Origin: an uncultured Clostridium sp.
GTDB taxonomy: Bacteria; Bacillota_I; Bacilli_A; RF39; UBA660
Direction of reading: 5' to 3'
Assembly (NCBI GenBank): GCA_945788325.1
Contig: CALZLL010000003.1
Coordinates: 1-31,782 of the forward strand
Length of the DNA stretch: 31,782 nt
A program made the translations under genes and the position numbers. Under the pieces are notes generated by a model, which saw only the letters and a program-made list of their open reading frames with translations, was not told the origin of the DNA and did not search any database. This document shows positions 7,094-16,265 of this stretch, piece after piece (position 1 is the stretch's first letter; each line of letters begins with the position of its first letter).

Positions 7094-7544
7094 TTATAAC
7101 ACTTCTTTCTTTTAATTCTTTAATAATATCCTTTTTACTTTTTAAAGTACTACAATCAATCATGTCAGAAACCTCACCATCTTTATAAAAAATAAGTTCT
7201 GGAGCATACTGATAAAATGGATCAATAATATTTGTATTATTAATATTTATATATATAATTTCATTTTCCAAATTATACTTTTTTATAACTTCCTTAAAAA
7301 TATTCTCGAATTTAATGGATTCATCTTTACTACTATTTGAAACATATATGATGGTATTTGGTTGTTCTACTACGTGTGTAGATATTTCTTCATACTTGAT
7401 TTCTGTTAAATAATTATTTATTTTAGAAATTGAAAGTAAATTATTTTCCCTGTTTTCATGAATTTTAATCGTTACTACAAGAACTACTATAGTTATAATG
7501 CAAATAAATGCTAATAAAATTTTCTTCTTAGTTTGTTCTTTCAA
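7086..7544 (-). CDS. Membrane-anchored thioredoxin-fold protein without a CxxC motif
   Basis: 152 residues: a short basic N-terminus, one transmembrane helix (about residues 8-27), then an extracytoplasmic domain whose end resembles thioredoxin. The segment YAPELIFYKDGEV fits the cis-Pro loop and following beta hairpin (typically xPTLIFFKDGx), and NTIIYVSNSSKDE sits where the active-site strand would lie. The CxxC is replaced by SNSS, so thiol redox activity is not expected. I choose the TTG at 7542-7544 because AAAGGAG lies nine bases upstream; the earlier ATGs overlap or precede that site. It lies just after EssC but behind a terminator and has its own extended -10 promoter. No precise function is assigned. 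Confidence 0.7.
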   Translation of the reverse strand: MKEQTKKKILLAFICIITIVVLVVTIKIHENRENNLLSISKINNYLTEIKYEEISTHVVEQPNTIIYVSNSSKDESIKFENIFKEVIKKYNLENEIIYININNTNIIDPFYQYAPELIFYKDGEVSDMIDCSTLKSKKDIIKELKERSVISD

Positions 7545-7570
7545 TATAATCATCTCCTTTATCATAATAT

Positions 7571-7579
7571 ATTTTAACA
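7571..7579 (-). promoter_or_regulatory. Extended -10 promoter for the thioredoxin-like/trmL unit
   Basis: Minus strand TGT-TAAAAT with the hexamer at 7571-7576, about 27 bases ahead of the TTG start. No clear -35 is seen. Confidence 0.5.
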
Positions 7580-7600
7580 TATTTATAAAAATGAATAAAG

Positions 7601-7626
7601 AAAAAGCTAGTTTTTATAACTAACTT
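7601..7626 (-). terminator. Intrinsic terminator of the T7SS operon after EssC
   Basis: Minus-strand stem AAGTTAGT (7619-7626) pairs with ACTAGCTT (7604-7611), 8 bp with one G-U, loop of 7, followed by a U-rich tract. It lies one base after the essC stop. Confidence 0.8.
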
Positions 7627-7627
7627 C

Positions 7628-10600
7628 TTAATTTAATTCTAACATTTCATCAGCTTCTTTTTCTTTAGCATTGAAATCACTTACATATTTAACAAGTACT
7701 GGTTTTCCACGTACTAAAACAAAGCAGAATTCATCTTCAACCGTTTCTCTTACTTCATCAGTTCTAACTGATACTTTAAGAGTGAATTGATCGTTTATAC
7801 CATCACCGATCCATATACCATCAGATGCGTTAAATTCCTCTTTAAACCAAGTTTCATACTCTACTTTTTTAATCTTATCAATGCTATCAATTAAAATAAA
7901 ATTAATTATTCCTAAGTCTTTTGCCTTACTAAAGAAATCATTTATCTTTCCTTGATTTTCTACTGATAATTTATTCTTAAAACCATCAATACCATTTATC
8001 ACGAATAATATTCTCTTCTGATTTTTTAAAACACCTAAATTATAATTATTATTAACATATAAATTATAACAATCGTTTTCATATTTTAATATTTTTTCAA
8101 ATATTCCATTATAATCATTTTCTTCATAAACAATACCTTTTTTAGTTTCTTCATAAATATCCATTTCTCCGGCATCTACTACCATTGTTTGAAATACCTT
8201 TTTCATTTTTAATTGATTAATAAATGCATTAGTAAAATCATTCATAATAGATGGTTCGTTAGCCGCTACTACGTTTATTAAGTTTTTAGTAAAGTTATAA
8301 TAAGATACATCCAAACTCTTCTTTTCAATACCAACGATAACGTCCATACTACTTTCATTTAAGCTATCTTCGATAGCTTCGTAATTAACCACTTGTGGAA
8401 GTATTGGAACTGGTTTAGCTTTAATTTTATAAGTTTGTTTATCTTCTTTAATTTTTGATTCTATTATTTCGTTTGTCTTATCTTGAGTATCAATTGAAGC
8501 CGTTTGGAATTCATAAACGTTTTCAGTTTTTATAATACCTCTACCAAAGAGCTTTGATGGATAACTTTTGTTTACGTTTCCTAAAATAGTTGAATAATCA
8601 TCTTCGTTATTTTGTTGCAAACAATATATTTGTGAGAAGTTTTGTTTAATTTTAAACCTCATACCATTTGGTGTATTACACGTTGTAATAAAGTATATTC
8701 CGTATTTAGAACATTCACGGGTTAAAACATTTAACGTATCTTCATATTCTTCATACGTGTCTTGGTATGCTTCAAAGTTATTTAAAATAACGATTATGGT
8801 TGGAACTTTACTACCACTTTTTGCATTATAATTAAAGAAATTACCTCCATAATTAGAAAATAAATTTTTTCTTTGTTCCATCATGTTATTTAACATTTTA
8901 TATAAATTAACTATTTTTTCTTCTTCATCAATTTGAACTACATCACCAACATATGGAGATGGTTTAAAAATCTTTAATATTTCCGCACCAAAATCCATGA
9001 TGTAAAAATTAATATCTTCCGGAGTATATAACGACATTGACTCATAAACAAGGGTCATTATAAAGTTTTCTTTACCAGAACCTGGTGCTCCATAAATTAG
9101 CGTATTTCCTTTAGCACTTATTGGAACAGTAAGTAAACTTTGTTTTTGTTGTTCTGGAACATCATACTCACCAACTGGAATATCTATTATTCCTGGTTTT
9201 ACTTTATAATCATACTTTTTAACTAATTCAGCAATCTTAATAAAGCTAGGAATTTTATCTAACCATAATGGTCTTGATTTAAGCTTTTGTTCACTTGCTA
9301 TGTCTGCTAAATAATTTACGATGTTAGATAATTCTTCACCATATTTTTTCTCATCTATATTTACTTTTTTCTCTCTAGTTTCTACTTGTCTTATAATCTG
9401 TCCAACGTTATTTATAAAACTAATTGACGTATCAATTTGCTTTTTCGTCTTCTCTTTTGGAATATATTGTCCACCAGCCCAAGCAGCTTGTCCTAGCGTA
9501 AATACTTCATTATAACCAACCTGGAAATAAAACCTACCAGTTTGTTTTAAAAACGCAGCATCAGGGCATTTAATAACCTCGTTAGAATCTCCCTTATCCT
9601 GAACCCTTAAACATACCCTAAACCTAGTATTAGACCATATTTGTGGATCTACTACACCACTTGGCTTTTGCGTTGCAAGAATTAAATGTACACCAAGTGA
9701 ACGTCCTATACGGGCGGTAGAAATAAGTTGTTCCATGAACTCTGGCTGTTGCGTCTTAAGTTCAGCAAACTCATCAGATATGATGAATAAATGTGATATT
9801 GGCTCATCAACTTTACCTTCACGATATAATCTTTGGTATTTATATATATCAACCGTTGATTCTCCGTTTTTATCCCTTGCAACATTAAATAATCTTTGCC
9901 TTCTTTTAAGTTCACTTTCAATTGATGATATACTTCTTTTTATTTCACTTGCGTCTAAGTTAGTTATCGTTCCAACAAGATGTGGTAACTTCTTCCCTGA
10001 ATTTGCGTTTTCAAAAGCACCAGCAAGACCACCACCCTTATAGTCAATCAATATAAACTGAACCTCTAGCGGATTATAATTTACCGCAAGTGATAAAATA
10101 TAACTTATAATAAACTCTGATTTACCTGAACCCGTCATACCAGCGACTAGTCCATGTGGTCCATGATACTTTTCATGCAAGTCTATATATTGTAATTCAT
10201 TATTTTTACCATAACCAACCGGCGTTGCTAAAGTTTCCATTGGATTACTTTTTTGCCACCTATTAAGCGAGTTTAACTGCTCAATGCGTCCAACGTCATA
10301 CATCTCTAAAAAACCTACTTTATCAGGTATTTTAGACGCACCATTATCATTGGTTTCAATAGGAATATTAGAAAGTATTTTATAACACTCATTATAATTA
10401 ATTCCGTTATTAATATCCAATACAAAATCATGTTTATCTTCGTTTACTACGTTTTTAGAAACATTACCATTTTTGGCATTTACCGTAATAAATGACTTAC
10501 ATTGCTCTGGAAGGGTTGCTATGTTACCATTTGATATTATCAAACTAAAACCATAGTTACTTTTTTCCTTAAGTAAATTTTCAATAAAATCTTGGTTTCT

Positions 10601-12283
10601 AACCGTTTTAAAAGAATCCGTTATAACCAAAAAAATCTTATTATACATATGAGGATTAATATCTCTTTGTTCAGCATCACGCCTTGCATTGAAAACTTTT
10701 TCTAAATAAGAACAAACAGTACCATATTCTTCGTTTTTAGAAGCAAAAAGACGAAGCAACTTATCATCGGTAAAACAGTGTGGTAAGTTCTTTATATCCT
10801 TCCAAGTACTTTTTTTATCATTATCAGTTAAAATAACTATTTTTAAATCAATATAACTATGAAACGTTATTAACTGTAATATAAGCTTTTTTAAATAATC
10901 ACTTCTATCTTCATACTTTCCTATAACACCAGAAATATTATTATCCATAAACGAATATGGAACAGGTACGTTTTGAAGTATTTTAGGTTCTCTACCTAGT
11001 TTATCAGATACGTTTTTAAGTTCATCTTCTTCCATGGTAAATTGCTCTTCTGGATAAGTTAATTTAAGTTTCATAGGATAACTACCATATCCTAAGCTTA
11101 CCTTTAAAAAGTCTTCATCTTCTATTCTTTTTTGCCACAAATTAGGATTTTTTTCTAATATAAGCTTATTACAATCTAAAAGGCTTGGAAAATTACCCTT
11201 TAAAATATTAGTTTGACTTACTAACTCATCTTGAATTTCTTTTCTTTTACCATCAATGTACTTAGTATATTTATTTATTCGTTCCTTTTCTTTTTTCTTT
11301 CTTCTTCTATCTTCAAACTTACGAGTAATGGTAGGCCATAAAAGAGTTGATGCAACCATCGCAACAGACATAATAATTGATGGCATAGCAGAAGATAAAG
11401 AAGCCCCTCCATTTCTTAAATTAGCTATCGAGGTAAACGCCATAACCATAGAAGACATACTCATCGTAAGCATTGGACCAACCGTTAAGATAATAGGCAT
11501 ATCATTTTCAGGTTCCTTAGCTGGCGGAACATCTATCTTTATTTCTTTTTCCTTTATTTCCGATACAAAGCGAGGAGTTTTATGAAAATAATCTTCATCC
11601 TTGTACCACTTCATATCTAAATCTTCTGGATCTTCAGTAAAGTCTTCTTCAACAGTATCATAAGTAGCAGCCGTAAGGCCATTTACAGAAAGACTATTAC
11701 CATAATAATATATATTTAACTTAGCATTAAACTGATACTTCATAAACACTATCTTAAGACCATTTAAAAAGATAGTATCACCATATTCAAGTGTTCTTTT
11801 TTCAAACACCCTTAAATTATTAACATAAGTCCCATATCTTTTACTAATGGCGTATAAAACATATTTACCATTTTCAAAAACAAGTTTAGCATGCTCACTA
11901 TCTAATACATTAAATTGTATATTAGAACCAGGTTTACTACCAATTAGAATTTCTTTAACATCATTAGGACTAATATAATAATCACAAGTATTATCATCAC
12001 TAGAAGGAGAAGTATAAATAAGCATAGCTTCTTCAGTAGAAGCTTTTTTAACAGTACAAAAAGTATAATCTTTCAATTCTGCTGCTGCAGCATAAACACC
12101 ACTTATTTCACAATAAAACTCTTGGTTACTAATTATTTTCCAAACACCTTGTTCTTCTTTTATATTAAGTAAGTTTACCTCCTTACCACTTTCATCATAA
12201 TCAGTAACCCAAAAGTTTCCAGATGGAACATCTGGAATATTTATACTTCTTATTCTATCCCTTTTTATTAATGATACCCTCAT
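7628..12283 (-). CDS. essC: Type VII secretion system ATPase EssC (FHA-TM-FtsK/SpoIIIE)
   Basis: A 1551-residue hexameric motor of WXG100 secretion. Order: an N-terminal beta-rich region and FHA domain (about residues 105-185); two membrane helices (about 262-287 and 298-317); a basic coiled linker; an ESX-type N-terminal ATPase-like region; FtsK/SpoIIIE domain D1 with Walker A GMTGSGKS (715-722) and Walker B FIISDE (D837, E838); D2 with Walker A GAPGSGKE (1065-1072) but a degenerate Walker B (VILNNFE); and a C-terminal D3 with no Walker A. This matches EssC of Bacillota T7SSb, in which D1 is the catalytically important unit. The ATG follows AGGAGAGAG. It is the last gene of the locus; a terminator follows. 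Confidence 0.97.
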   Translation of the reverse strand: MRVSLIKRDRIRSINIPDVPSGNFWVTDYDESGKEVNLLNIKEEQGVWKIISNQEFYCEISGVYAAAAELKDYTFCTVKKASTEEAMLIYTSPSSDDNTCDYYISPNDVKEILIGSKPGSNIQFNVLDSEHAKLVFENGKYVLYAISKRYGTYVNNLRVFEKRTLEYGDTIFLNGLKIVFMKYQFNAKLNIYYYGNSLSVNGLTAATYDTVEEDFTEDPEDLDMKWYKDEDYFHKTPRFVSEIKEKEIKIDVPPAKEPENDMPIILTVGPMLTMSMSSMVMAFTSIANLRNGGASLSSAMPSIIMSVAMVASTLLWPTITRKFEDRRRKKKEKERINKYTKYIDGKRKEIQDELVSQTNILKGNFPSLLDCNKLILEKNPNLWQKRIEDEDFLKVSLGYGSYPMKLKLTYPEEQFTMEEDELKNVSDKLGREPKILQNVPVPYSFMDNNISGVIGKYEDRSDYLKKLILQLITFHSYIDLKIVILTDNDKKSTWKDIKNLPHCFTDDKLLRLFASKNEEYGTVCSYLEKVFNARRDAEQRDINPHMYNKIFLVITDSFKTVRNQDFIENLLKEKSNYGFSLIISNGNIATLPEQCKSFITVNAKNGNVSKNVVNEDKHDFVLDINNGINYNECYKILSNIPIETNDNGASKIPDKVGFLEMYDVGRIEQLNSLNRWQKSNPMETLATPVGYGKNNELQYIDLHEKYHGPHGLVAGMTGSGKSEFIISYILSLAVNYNPLEVQFILIDYKGGGLAGAFENANSGKKLPHLVGTITNLDASEIKRSISSIESELKRRQRLFNVARDKNGESTVDIYKYQRLYREGKVDEPISHLFIISDEFAELKTQQPEFMEQLISTARIGRSLGVHLILATQKPSGVVDPQIWSNTRFRVCLRVQDKGDSNEVIKCPDAAFLKQTGRFYFQVGYNEVFTLGQAAWAGGQYIPKEKTKKQIDTSISFINNVGQIIRQVETREKKVNIDEKKYGEELSNIVNYLADIASEQKLKSRPLWLDKIPSFIKIAELVKKYDYKVKPGIIDIPVGEYDVPEQQKQSLLTVPISAKGNTLIYGAPGSGKENFIMTLVYESMSLYTPEDINFYIMDFGAEILKIFKPSPYVGDVVQIDEEEKIVNLYKMLNNMMEQRKNLFSNYGGNFFNYNAKSGSKVPTIIVILNNFEAYQDTYEEYEDTLNVLTRECSKYGIYFITTCNTPNGMRFKIKQNFSQIYCLQQNNEDDYSTILGNVNKSYPSKLFGRGIIKTENVYEFQTASIDTQDKTNEIIESKIKEDKQTYKIKAKPVPILPQVVNYEAIEDSLNESSMDVIVGIEKKSLDVSYYNFTKNLINVVAANEPSIMNDFTNAFINQLKMKKVFQTMVVDAGEMDIYEETKKGIVYEENDYNGIFEKILKYENDCYNLYVNNNYNLGVLKNQKRILFVINGIDGFKNKLSVENQGKINDFFSKAKDLGIINFILIDSIDKIKKVEYETWFKEEFNASDGIWIGDGINDQFTLKVSVRTDEVRETVEDEFCFVLVRGKPVLVKYVSDFNAKEKEADEMLELN

Positions 12284-12305
12284 TTTTACTCTCTCCTAAT
12301 AACTG

Positions 12306-12692
12306 CTAAAATTTTATACTATAATCATTTTTTTTTAATATGTCCTCTAAATATACTGGTTCATCATAACTTATTACTTGAATATTATTATCCTTTACAT
12401 AAATTATTACTATGTCATTATTATATTTTATATTGATTTGAGTCCTATCGTATTCTGGTGAAGAAATTATATCACTATAACAAGCTTCAAAAGCATGTAC
12501 TCCATATTCTGGCATCAAAGTTCTTTCATACATATCAGAATTATTACCTATTCCAACTTTTCCTATTTCATAACCCAAACTTTGTAACCACTTAACAAAA
12601 TTAACAACATTTACATTTTGAACCGATTGATAATCACAACAAAAAATACCATCTTTCAAACTTTCTTCATTTATTTTTTTAAATTCAAACAT
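12306..12692 (-). CDS. Unknown 128-residue protein, candidate immunity protein for the HD-domain effector
   Basis: Not recognised. A small soluble protein without signal peptide or membrane helix, with mixed helix and strand and a beta-rich second half (INIKYNNDIVIIYV, IQVISYDEPVYLEDIL). It starts 17 bases after the stop of the 917-residue HD protein, has a strong GAGAGGAG ribosome binding site, and ends 22 bases before essC. A small, soluble, lineage-specific gene directly after a large multidomain T7SS substrate is the usual place for an immunity gene. It could instead be an export chaperone or an accessory factor. The function is inferred from position only. Confidence 0.7.
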   Translation of the reverse strand: MFEFKKINEESLKDGIFCCDYQSVQNVNVVNFVKWLQSLGYEIGKVGIGNNSDMYERTLMPEYGVHAFEACYSDIISSPEYDRTQINIKYNNDIVIIYVKDNNIQVISYDEPVYLEDILKKNDYSIKF

Positions 12693-12709
12693 TTTTATTT
12701 ATTCTCCTC

Positions 12710-15463
12710 TCATAAATCAAATAACACTTTTATCCTTACCTCTTTGTTATTACCATAATTAAAGTTTTTATAAAAATCTCCTAGTTTTGTATTTTCAGCA
12801 CCCTTTGGTAAATGTATAAACATCTTTCTACTATCTATATTACCATAAGTATTTATTTCACCAACTCGTTCACTAATTACCATCCCGCTCGCATTTGGAA
12901 CGTTATTAGCGTCAACCAAATAAACATCAGCAACATATTCTCCCTTACCTGTATAATTAGAATTAAATCTAACGTTATTTTCACCTATATGATAAGCTTT
13001 TCCAAATACATCATCTATTTTTTCACCTGATGATAAAGTATCACTTATATCATACATTTCTCTTTCTAAAGCTGATTCTACAGGAACTAACTTTCCGGAT
13101 TTATCATCATATTTAAATTCAATAGAATCTTCTTTTATTATATCATTAAAATCTTTTCTTGGGTTGTTATTTATAAGTATTACAGATTGGCCAGTTTGCA
13201 TTATTTGATTTCCGTTAGCATCTAACGGGACCTTTGACATTGCATCTCCATCACGTAAGCATACTGCTTGTTCCTGGATTTTTTTAAAAGAGTTATCATC
13301 ATTTATTATTTTTTTCATTCTATCAGCATCAAAATCAATACCTAATTTTTTCGAAGCATCATCTAAATTATCTATTGCCTTAGTCCACATTTTTTTATCG
13401 CTAAAATCTTTTATACCAGAAGTAGATTTACTATGAGTTAAGGTAAGTAATGCAACTTTATCTGTATCCATTCCTTTAGGTAAAATGGCACTATCTTGTA
13501 AAACTATTAGTGCAGAATTCAACGGATGGTTTTTTCTTACTACTCCTCCGTCAATTTCATAAGCAAGCTTTACTATTCCAGATCCTGGATCTATCATTGC
13601 AAAAGAATCTGCCATTCCTAAATCGTGAGTTAATCCGGCGAAGTATACTTCCATTACATCAGAATCATTTAAATTCACATTTTGTTGTGCCATTTTTTTA
13701 GAATAATCCGCTACTTCTAATACATGCAATTCGCCATGATCTCTATAGCTTTTAAATGTTTTGTTGTATTTTCCGTTGGCATTTGTTCTTGCATTTTTAT
13801 ATCTAGTACATAATTTTTCAGTTATTATGTCTCTATCACTAGATGAAATATCAAGTTGGTCTAACGATTTTGATACTTTATCAATCCTATTTATATCAAT
13901 TTCTAACTCAGCTATTCTAGCCATATTTCTCTTATATCTACTATTACTACCAAAGCGGTCACCATATACTTCATTAAGACGTTTACTATATAATCCTTCA
14001 TCAGAATTTTTCCAATTAATTAAATCATCATATTCTTTTCTAAGAACATCTAAATTGTCATTAACATTAGCCTTCTTCACATTAGAAGAAACTTCAATGT
14101 TTTTAGGATTTACACCTTCTATCGTATTTTTCATATTGTTAGCGTTTATATCAGCATTTTTTATAGCAGTATTTGTATCTATGTTTTTACCAATTTTACT
14201 TACATCTACAAAATCAGATGCAAATGATAATACGCTAGCTGTTGCCATCGAAGTCATTAATCCTTCCATACCGCCTGCTTGCTCGTAATAAAAGTTTAAT
14301 TTATCACTGAAACTATTTAGTTTAACATTTTTTCCATCTTGAGTTTGAACAATATCATCAGAAAAAATTGCATTTATTAATATATTTGAACCATCTTGTG
14401 CAACAGAACATCCGCATTCAAATAGTGTTTTTCCAGTTAAAATAGCAGTTTTTTTCAAAGCTTGTTGGCCGCCTTTTTTAACAGCATTAATAGCAGCCGA
14501 TTTCATTACGGCATCGCCTTTCATACCAAGAGAAAAAAATATTCCATCTCCAATCCCTTGTAATGTTCCTTTAACTAGACCAGCAGCTGTAGAAGTATTT
14601 TCATCTTGCCAATTTTCCTCTATGTGAGTTCCAGCTTTTGAAGTTCCATAAAGTATAGCTGGATTTATTACTCCTCCTGTTGCTACTGATATACCAACCG
14701 CACCTAAAACTTCACCAATTTCATTACCTACACTTCTTACAACATCAAACGCATATGAATCTTTTTTTAACGACTTTCCAACATCAGTATTTTCATAAAA
14801 TGAGTTGAATGCTGATTTTACATATTGTTTTGATGTAAATGCTCTGCAATCTTCCCAAATTTGGTCAGATATTTCTCTTGCTTCATCAGCATCTGAAGTA
14901 GCATATGCAATTACCGTTGCAATTCCAGTAGTAGTAATTGCTGCAACATCAACTAATCCTTCTGCAAAAATACCTAAACCTTCTACTAAAGAAACTCCAG
15001 CGGTAGTAATTGTTGCACCTACTCTATTTTTCAAATACTCTAAATTTTGGTCTATTGTTCTATTTTCTGACCATCCTATACCTTTAGCTGTTCCAACAAC
15101 TCCTGATACAGATTTTATTCTAATATTTAAACTTCGCTTATACTCTTGTAAAACCGGAAGCTTAGCTAGTTTTGATGAAACAGAAGATGCATTTATTCCG
15201 CCTTTGCCTCCTGCTAACCTTCTATCTGTATTTTTTAAATCTTTTAAGTATGAATTCCATGCAGTATTAATACTGTTATACATTTTTTGAATTTTTGAAT
15301 AATGCTTATCTAAAGATGATTGCATCTTTTTTACTGCGCTATCCGAACAACTTCTTATATAACTTGATTTATAATCACTATAATACGTATTATTAAATTT
15401 ATTTTTTAATGAGACAAAATCATTATACCAATTATCTATTTTATCTACATTATAAACTGCCAT
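12710..15463 (-). CDS. Predicted type VII secretion effector with an HD-phosphohydrolase domain
   Basis: 917 residues. Residues 1-90 are a helical, WXG100/LXG-like N-terminal hairpin region (W12, W69). Residues about 145-420 form a Gly/Ala-rich, partly hydrophobic central region typical of polymorphic-toxin carriers, with weak membrane-like segments at 155-187 and 250-272. A coiled linker follows (465-560). Residues about 570-745 carry a full HD-superfamily signature: H580, H613-D614 (THDLGM), H646, H677 and D738/D740 (LRDGDAMSK). A beta-rich tail of about 170 residues ends the protein. HD enzymes hydrolyse phosphate esters, often on nucleotides; the substrate cannot be told. The gene lies between WXG100/DUF4176 genes and essC, so export by T7SS is likely. 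No signal peptide is present. It could instead be a non-toxic cell-surface enzyme. It stops with TGA. Confidence 0.85.
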   Translation of the reverse strand: MAVYNVDKIDNWYNDFVSLKNKFNNTYYSDYKSSYIRSCSDSAVKKMQSSLDKHYSKIQKMYNSINTAWNSYLKDLKNTDRRLAGGKGGINASSVSSKLAKLPVLQEYKRSLNIRIKSVSGVVGTAKGIGWSENRTIDQNLEYLKNRVGATITTAGVSLVEGLGIFAEGLVDVAAITTTGIATVIAYATSDADEAREISDQIWEDCRAFTSKQYVKSAFNSFYENTDVGKSLKKDSYAFDVVRSVGNEIGEVLGAVGISVATGGVINPAILYGTSKAGTHIEENWQDENTSTAAGLVKGTLQGIGDGIFFSLGMKGDAVMKSAAINAVKKGGQQALKKTAILTGKTLFECGCSVAQDGSNILINAIFSDDIVQTQDGKNVKLNSFSDKLNFYYEQAGGMEGLMTSMATASVLSFASDFVDVSKIGKNIDTNTAIKNADINANNMKNTIEGVNPKNIEVSSNVKKANVNDNLDVLRKEYDDLINWKNSDEGLYSKRLNEVYGDRFGSNSRYKRNMARIAELEIDINRIDKVSKSLDQLDISSSDRDIITEKLCTRYKNARTNANGKYNKTFKSYRDHGELHVLEVADYSKKMAQQNVNLNDSDVMEVYFAGLTHDLGMADSFAMIDPGSGIVKLAYEIDGGVVRKNHPLNSALIVLQDSAILPKGMDTDKVALLTLTHSKSTSGIKDFSDKKMWTKAIDNLDDASKKLGIDFDADRMKKIINDDNSFKKIQEQAVCLRDGDAMSKVPLDANGNQIMQTGQSVILINNNPRKDFNDIIKEDSIEFKYDDKSGKLVPVESALEREMYDISDTLSSGEKIDDVFGKAYHIGENNVRFNSNYTGKGEYVADVYLVDANNVPNASGMVISERVGEINTYGNIDSRKMFIHLPKGAENTKLGDFYKNFNYGNNKEVRIKVLFDL

Positions 15464-15492
15464 AATAATTTCGCCTCTCTTTCTTTTATTTA

Positions 15493-15801
15493 TTATTGTT
15501 GTCCATTATTTTGTTTTTGAATAAGTTTGTTTACTTCATTTATCAAATTTTGTTTAAATTGTTTTTCTTCTTCATCTCTTAATCCAAGATAAAATACTTT
15601 TTCTATTTGTGAATGGTTAAACAAAGCCATTTGTTTACTAGATATTATTCCTTCAGGATATAAACATCCAGTATAGTCATAAGCTTTATCTTTTTTTGCT
15701 TCATCAAATGAGCAAAAGCCTGTTATCATAAGTCTTTTTTTAGCGCCCTTTAAAAGAACTACCGTTCCTATAGGTAAAAATTTTCCTAAATTATTATTCA
15801 T
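15493..15801 (-). CDS. DUF4176-family T7SS-associated protein
   Basis: A 102-residue soluble protein with the block LPIGTVVLLKGAKKRLMITG at the N-terminus, YTGCLYPEG in the middle and FNHSQIEKVFYLGLRDEEE before a C-terminal helix. I recognise this as DUF4176, a small family that accompanies WXG100/LXG effector genes in Bacillota T7SS loci. Its biochemical role is not established; roles in effector targeting or stability are plausible. It has a strong AAGGAGG site and ends 29 bases before the HD effector gene, so it is probably a partner of that effector. Confidence 0.8.
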   Translation of the reverse strand: MNNNLGKFLPIGTVVLLKGAKKRLMITGFCSFDEAKKDKAYDYTGCLYPEGIISSKQMALFNHSQIEKVFYLGLRDEEEKQFKQNLINEVNKLIQKQNNGQQ

Positions 15802-15811
15802 TTTTTCCTCC

Positions 15812-16258
15812 TTATTTAATTAAATTATCTATTTTTATTTTTAATCTATTTTTATTATTTTGAGATTCTGATGCTTTACTACTATATTCATAATACATTC
15901 TTCTATAATAGTTCGCCCATGCTATATCAGCATCGGTAGGTTCCGATATACTATTGTAGCTTTGATATGATGACCAACAACTATCAGCTTGTCTAGTATA
16001 TCTTTTATAATCATCATCTTCCTTTTGATATTCTCTAATATAATCTGTAGCTATTTTATAATTTTCTATTTGCTTTTGTATTACTTTATATTCATTTATT
16101 AAATCTTGTAATGCAGTTTTTATTCTAATTCTTATTGGACTTCCCCATTGGTCATTTGTTAATTTGCTTTTTAAGTCATTTATTTTTTCATAGTTTATAT
16201 TATCTATTTTATTTAGTGCACTATTTAGTTTGAATGTATTTACATTTTCATATGCCAT
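15812..16258 (-). CDS. Helical T7SS accessory protein with a central W-G turn
   Basis: 148 residues, almost wholly helical, with coiled-coil stretches (about 45-90 and 115-148) and very polar, Tyr/Asn/Lys-rich composition. NDQWGSPIR near residue 38 sits between two helices, like the W-x-G turn of WXG100 proteins, so this may be a longer, WXG-like helical hairpin of the kind placed before LXG effectors. It starts at ATG 16256-16258; the Shine-Dalgarno AGGTGA overlaps the TAG stop of the preceding WXG100 gene. The position directly before the DUF4176 and effector genes suggests a secretion partner. No signal peptide is present, and no family is firmly recognised. Confidence 0.72.
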   Translation of the reverse strand: MAYENVNTFKLNSALNKIDNINYEKINDLKSKLTNDQWGSPIRIRIKTALQDLINEYKVIQKQIENYKIATDYIREYQKEDDDYKRYTRQADSCWSSYQSYNSISEPTDADIAWANYYRRMYYEYSSKASESQNNKNRLKIKIDNLIK

Positions 16259-16265
16259 ATTTCAC

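Noticed and set aside
7628..12283. Alternative reading of the EssC-like gene as a chromosome-segregation SpoIIIE/FtsK protein.
   Set aside because: The N-terminal FHA domain, multiple ATPase modules and the WXG100 neighbours identify it as EssC.
13761..15290. Long plus-strand open frames opposite the HD effector gene.
   Set aside because: They are antisense shadows of the 917-residue gene, without ribosome binding sites and with low-complexity hydrophobic translations.
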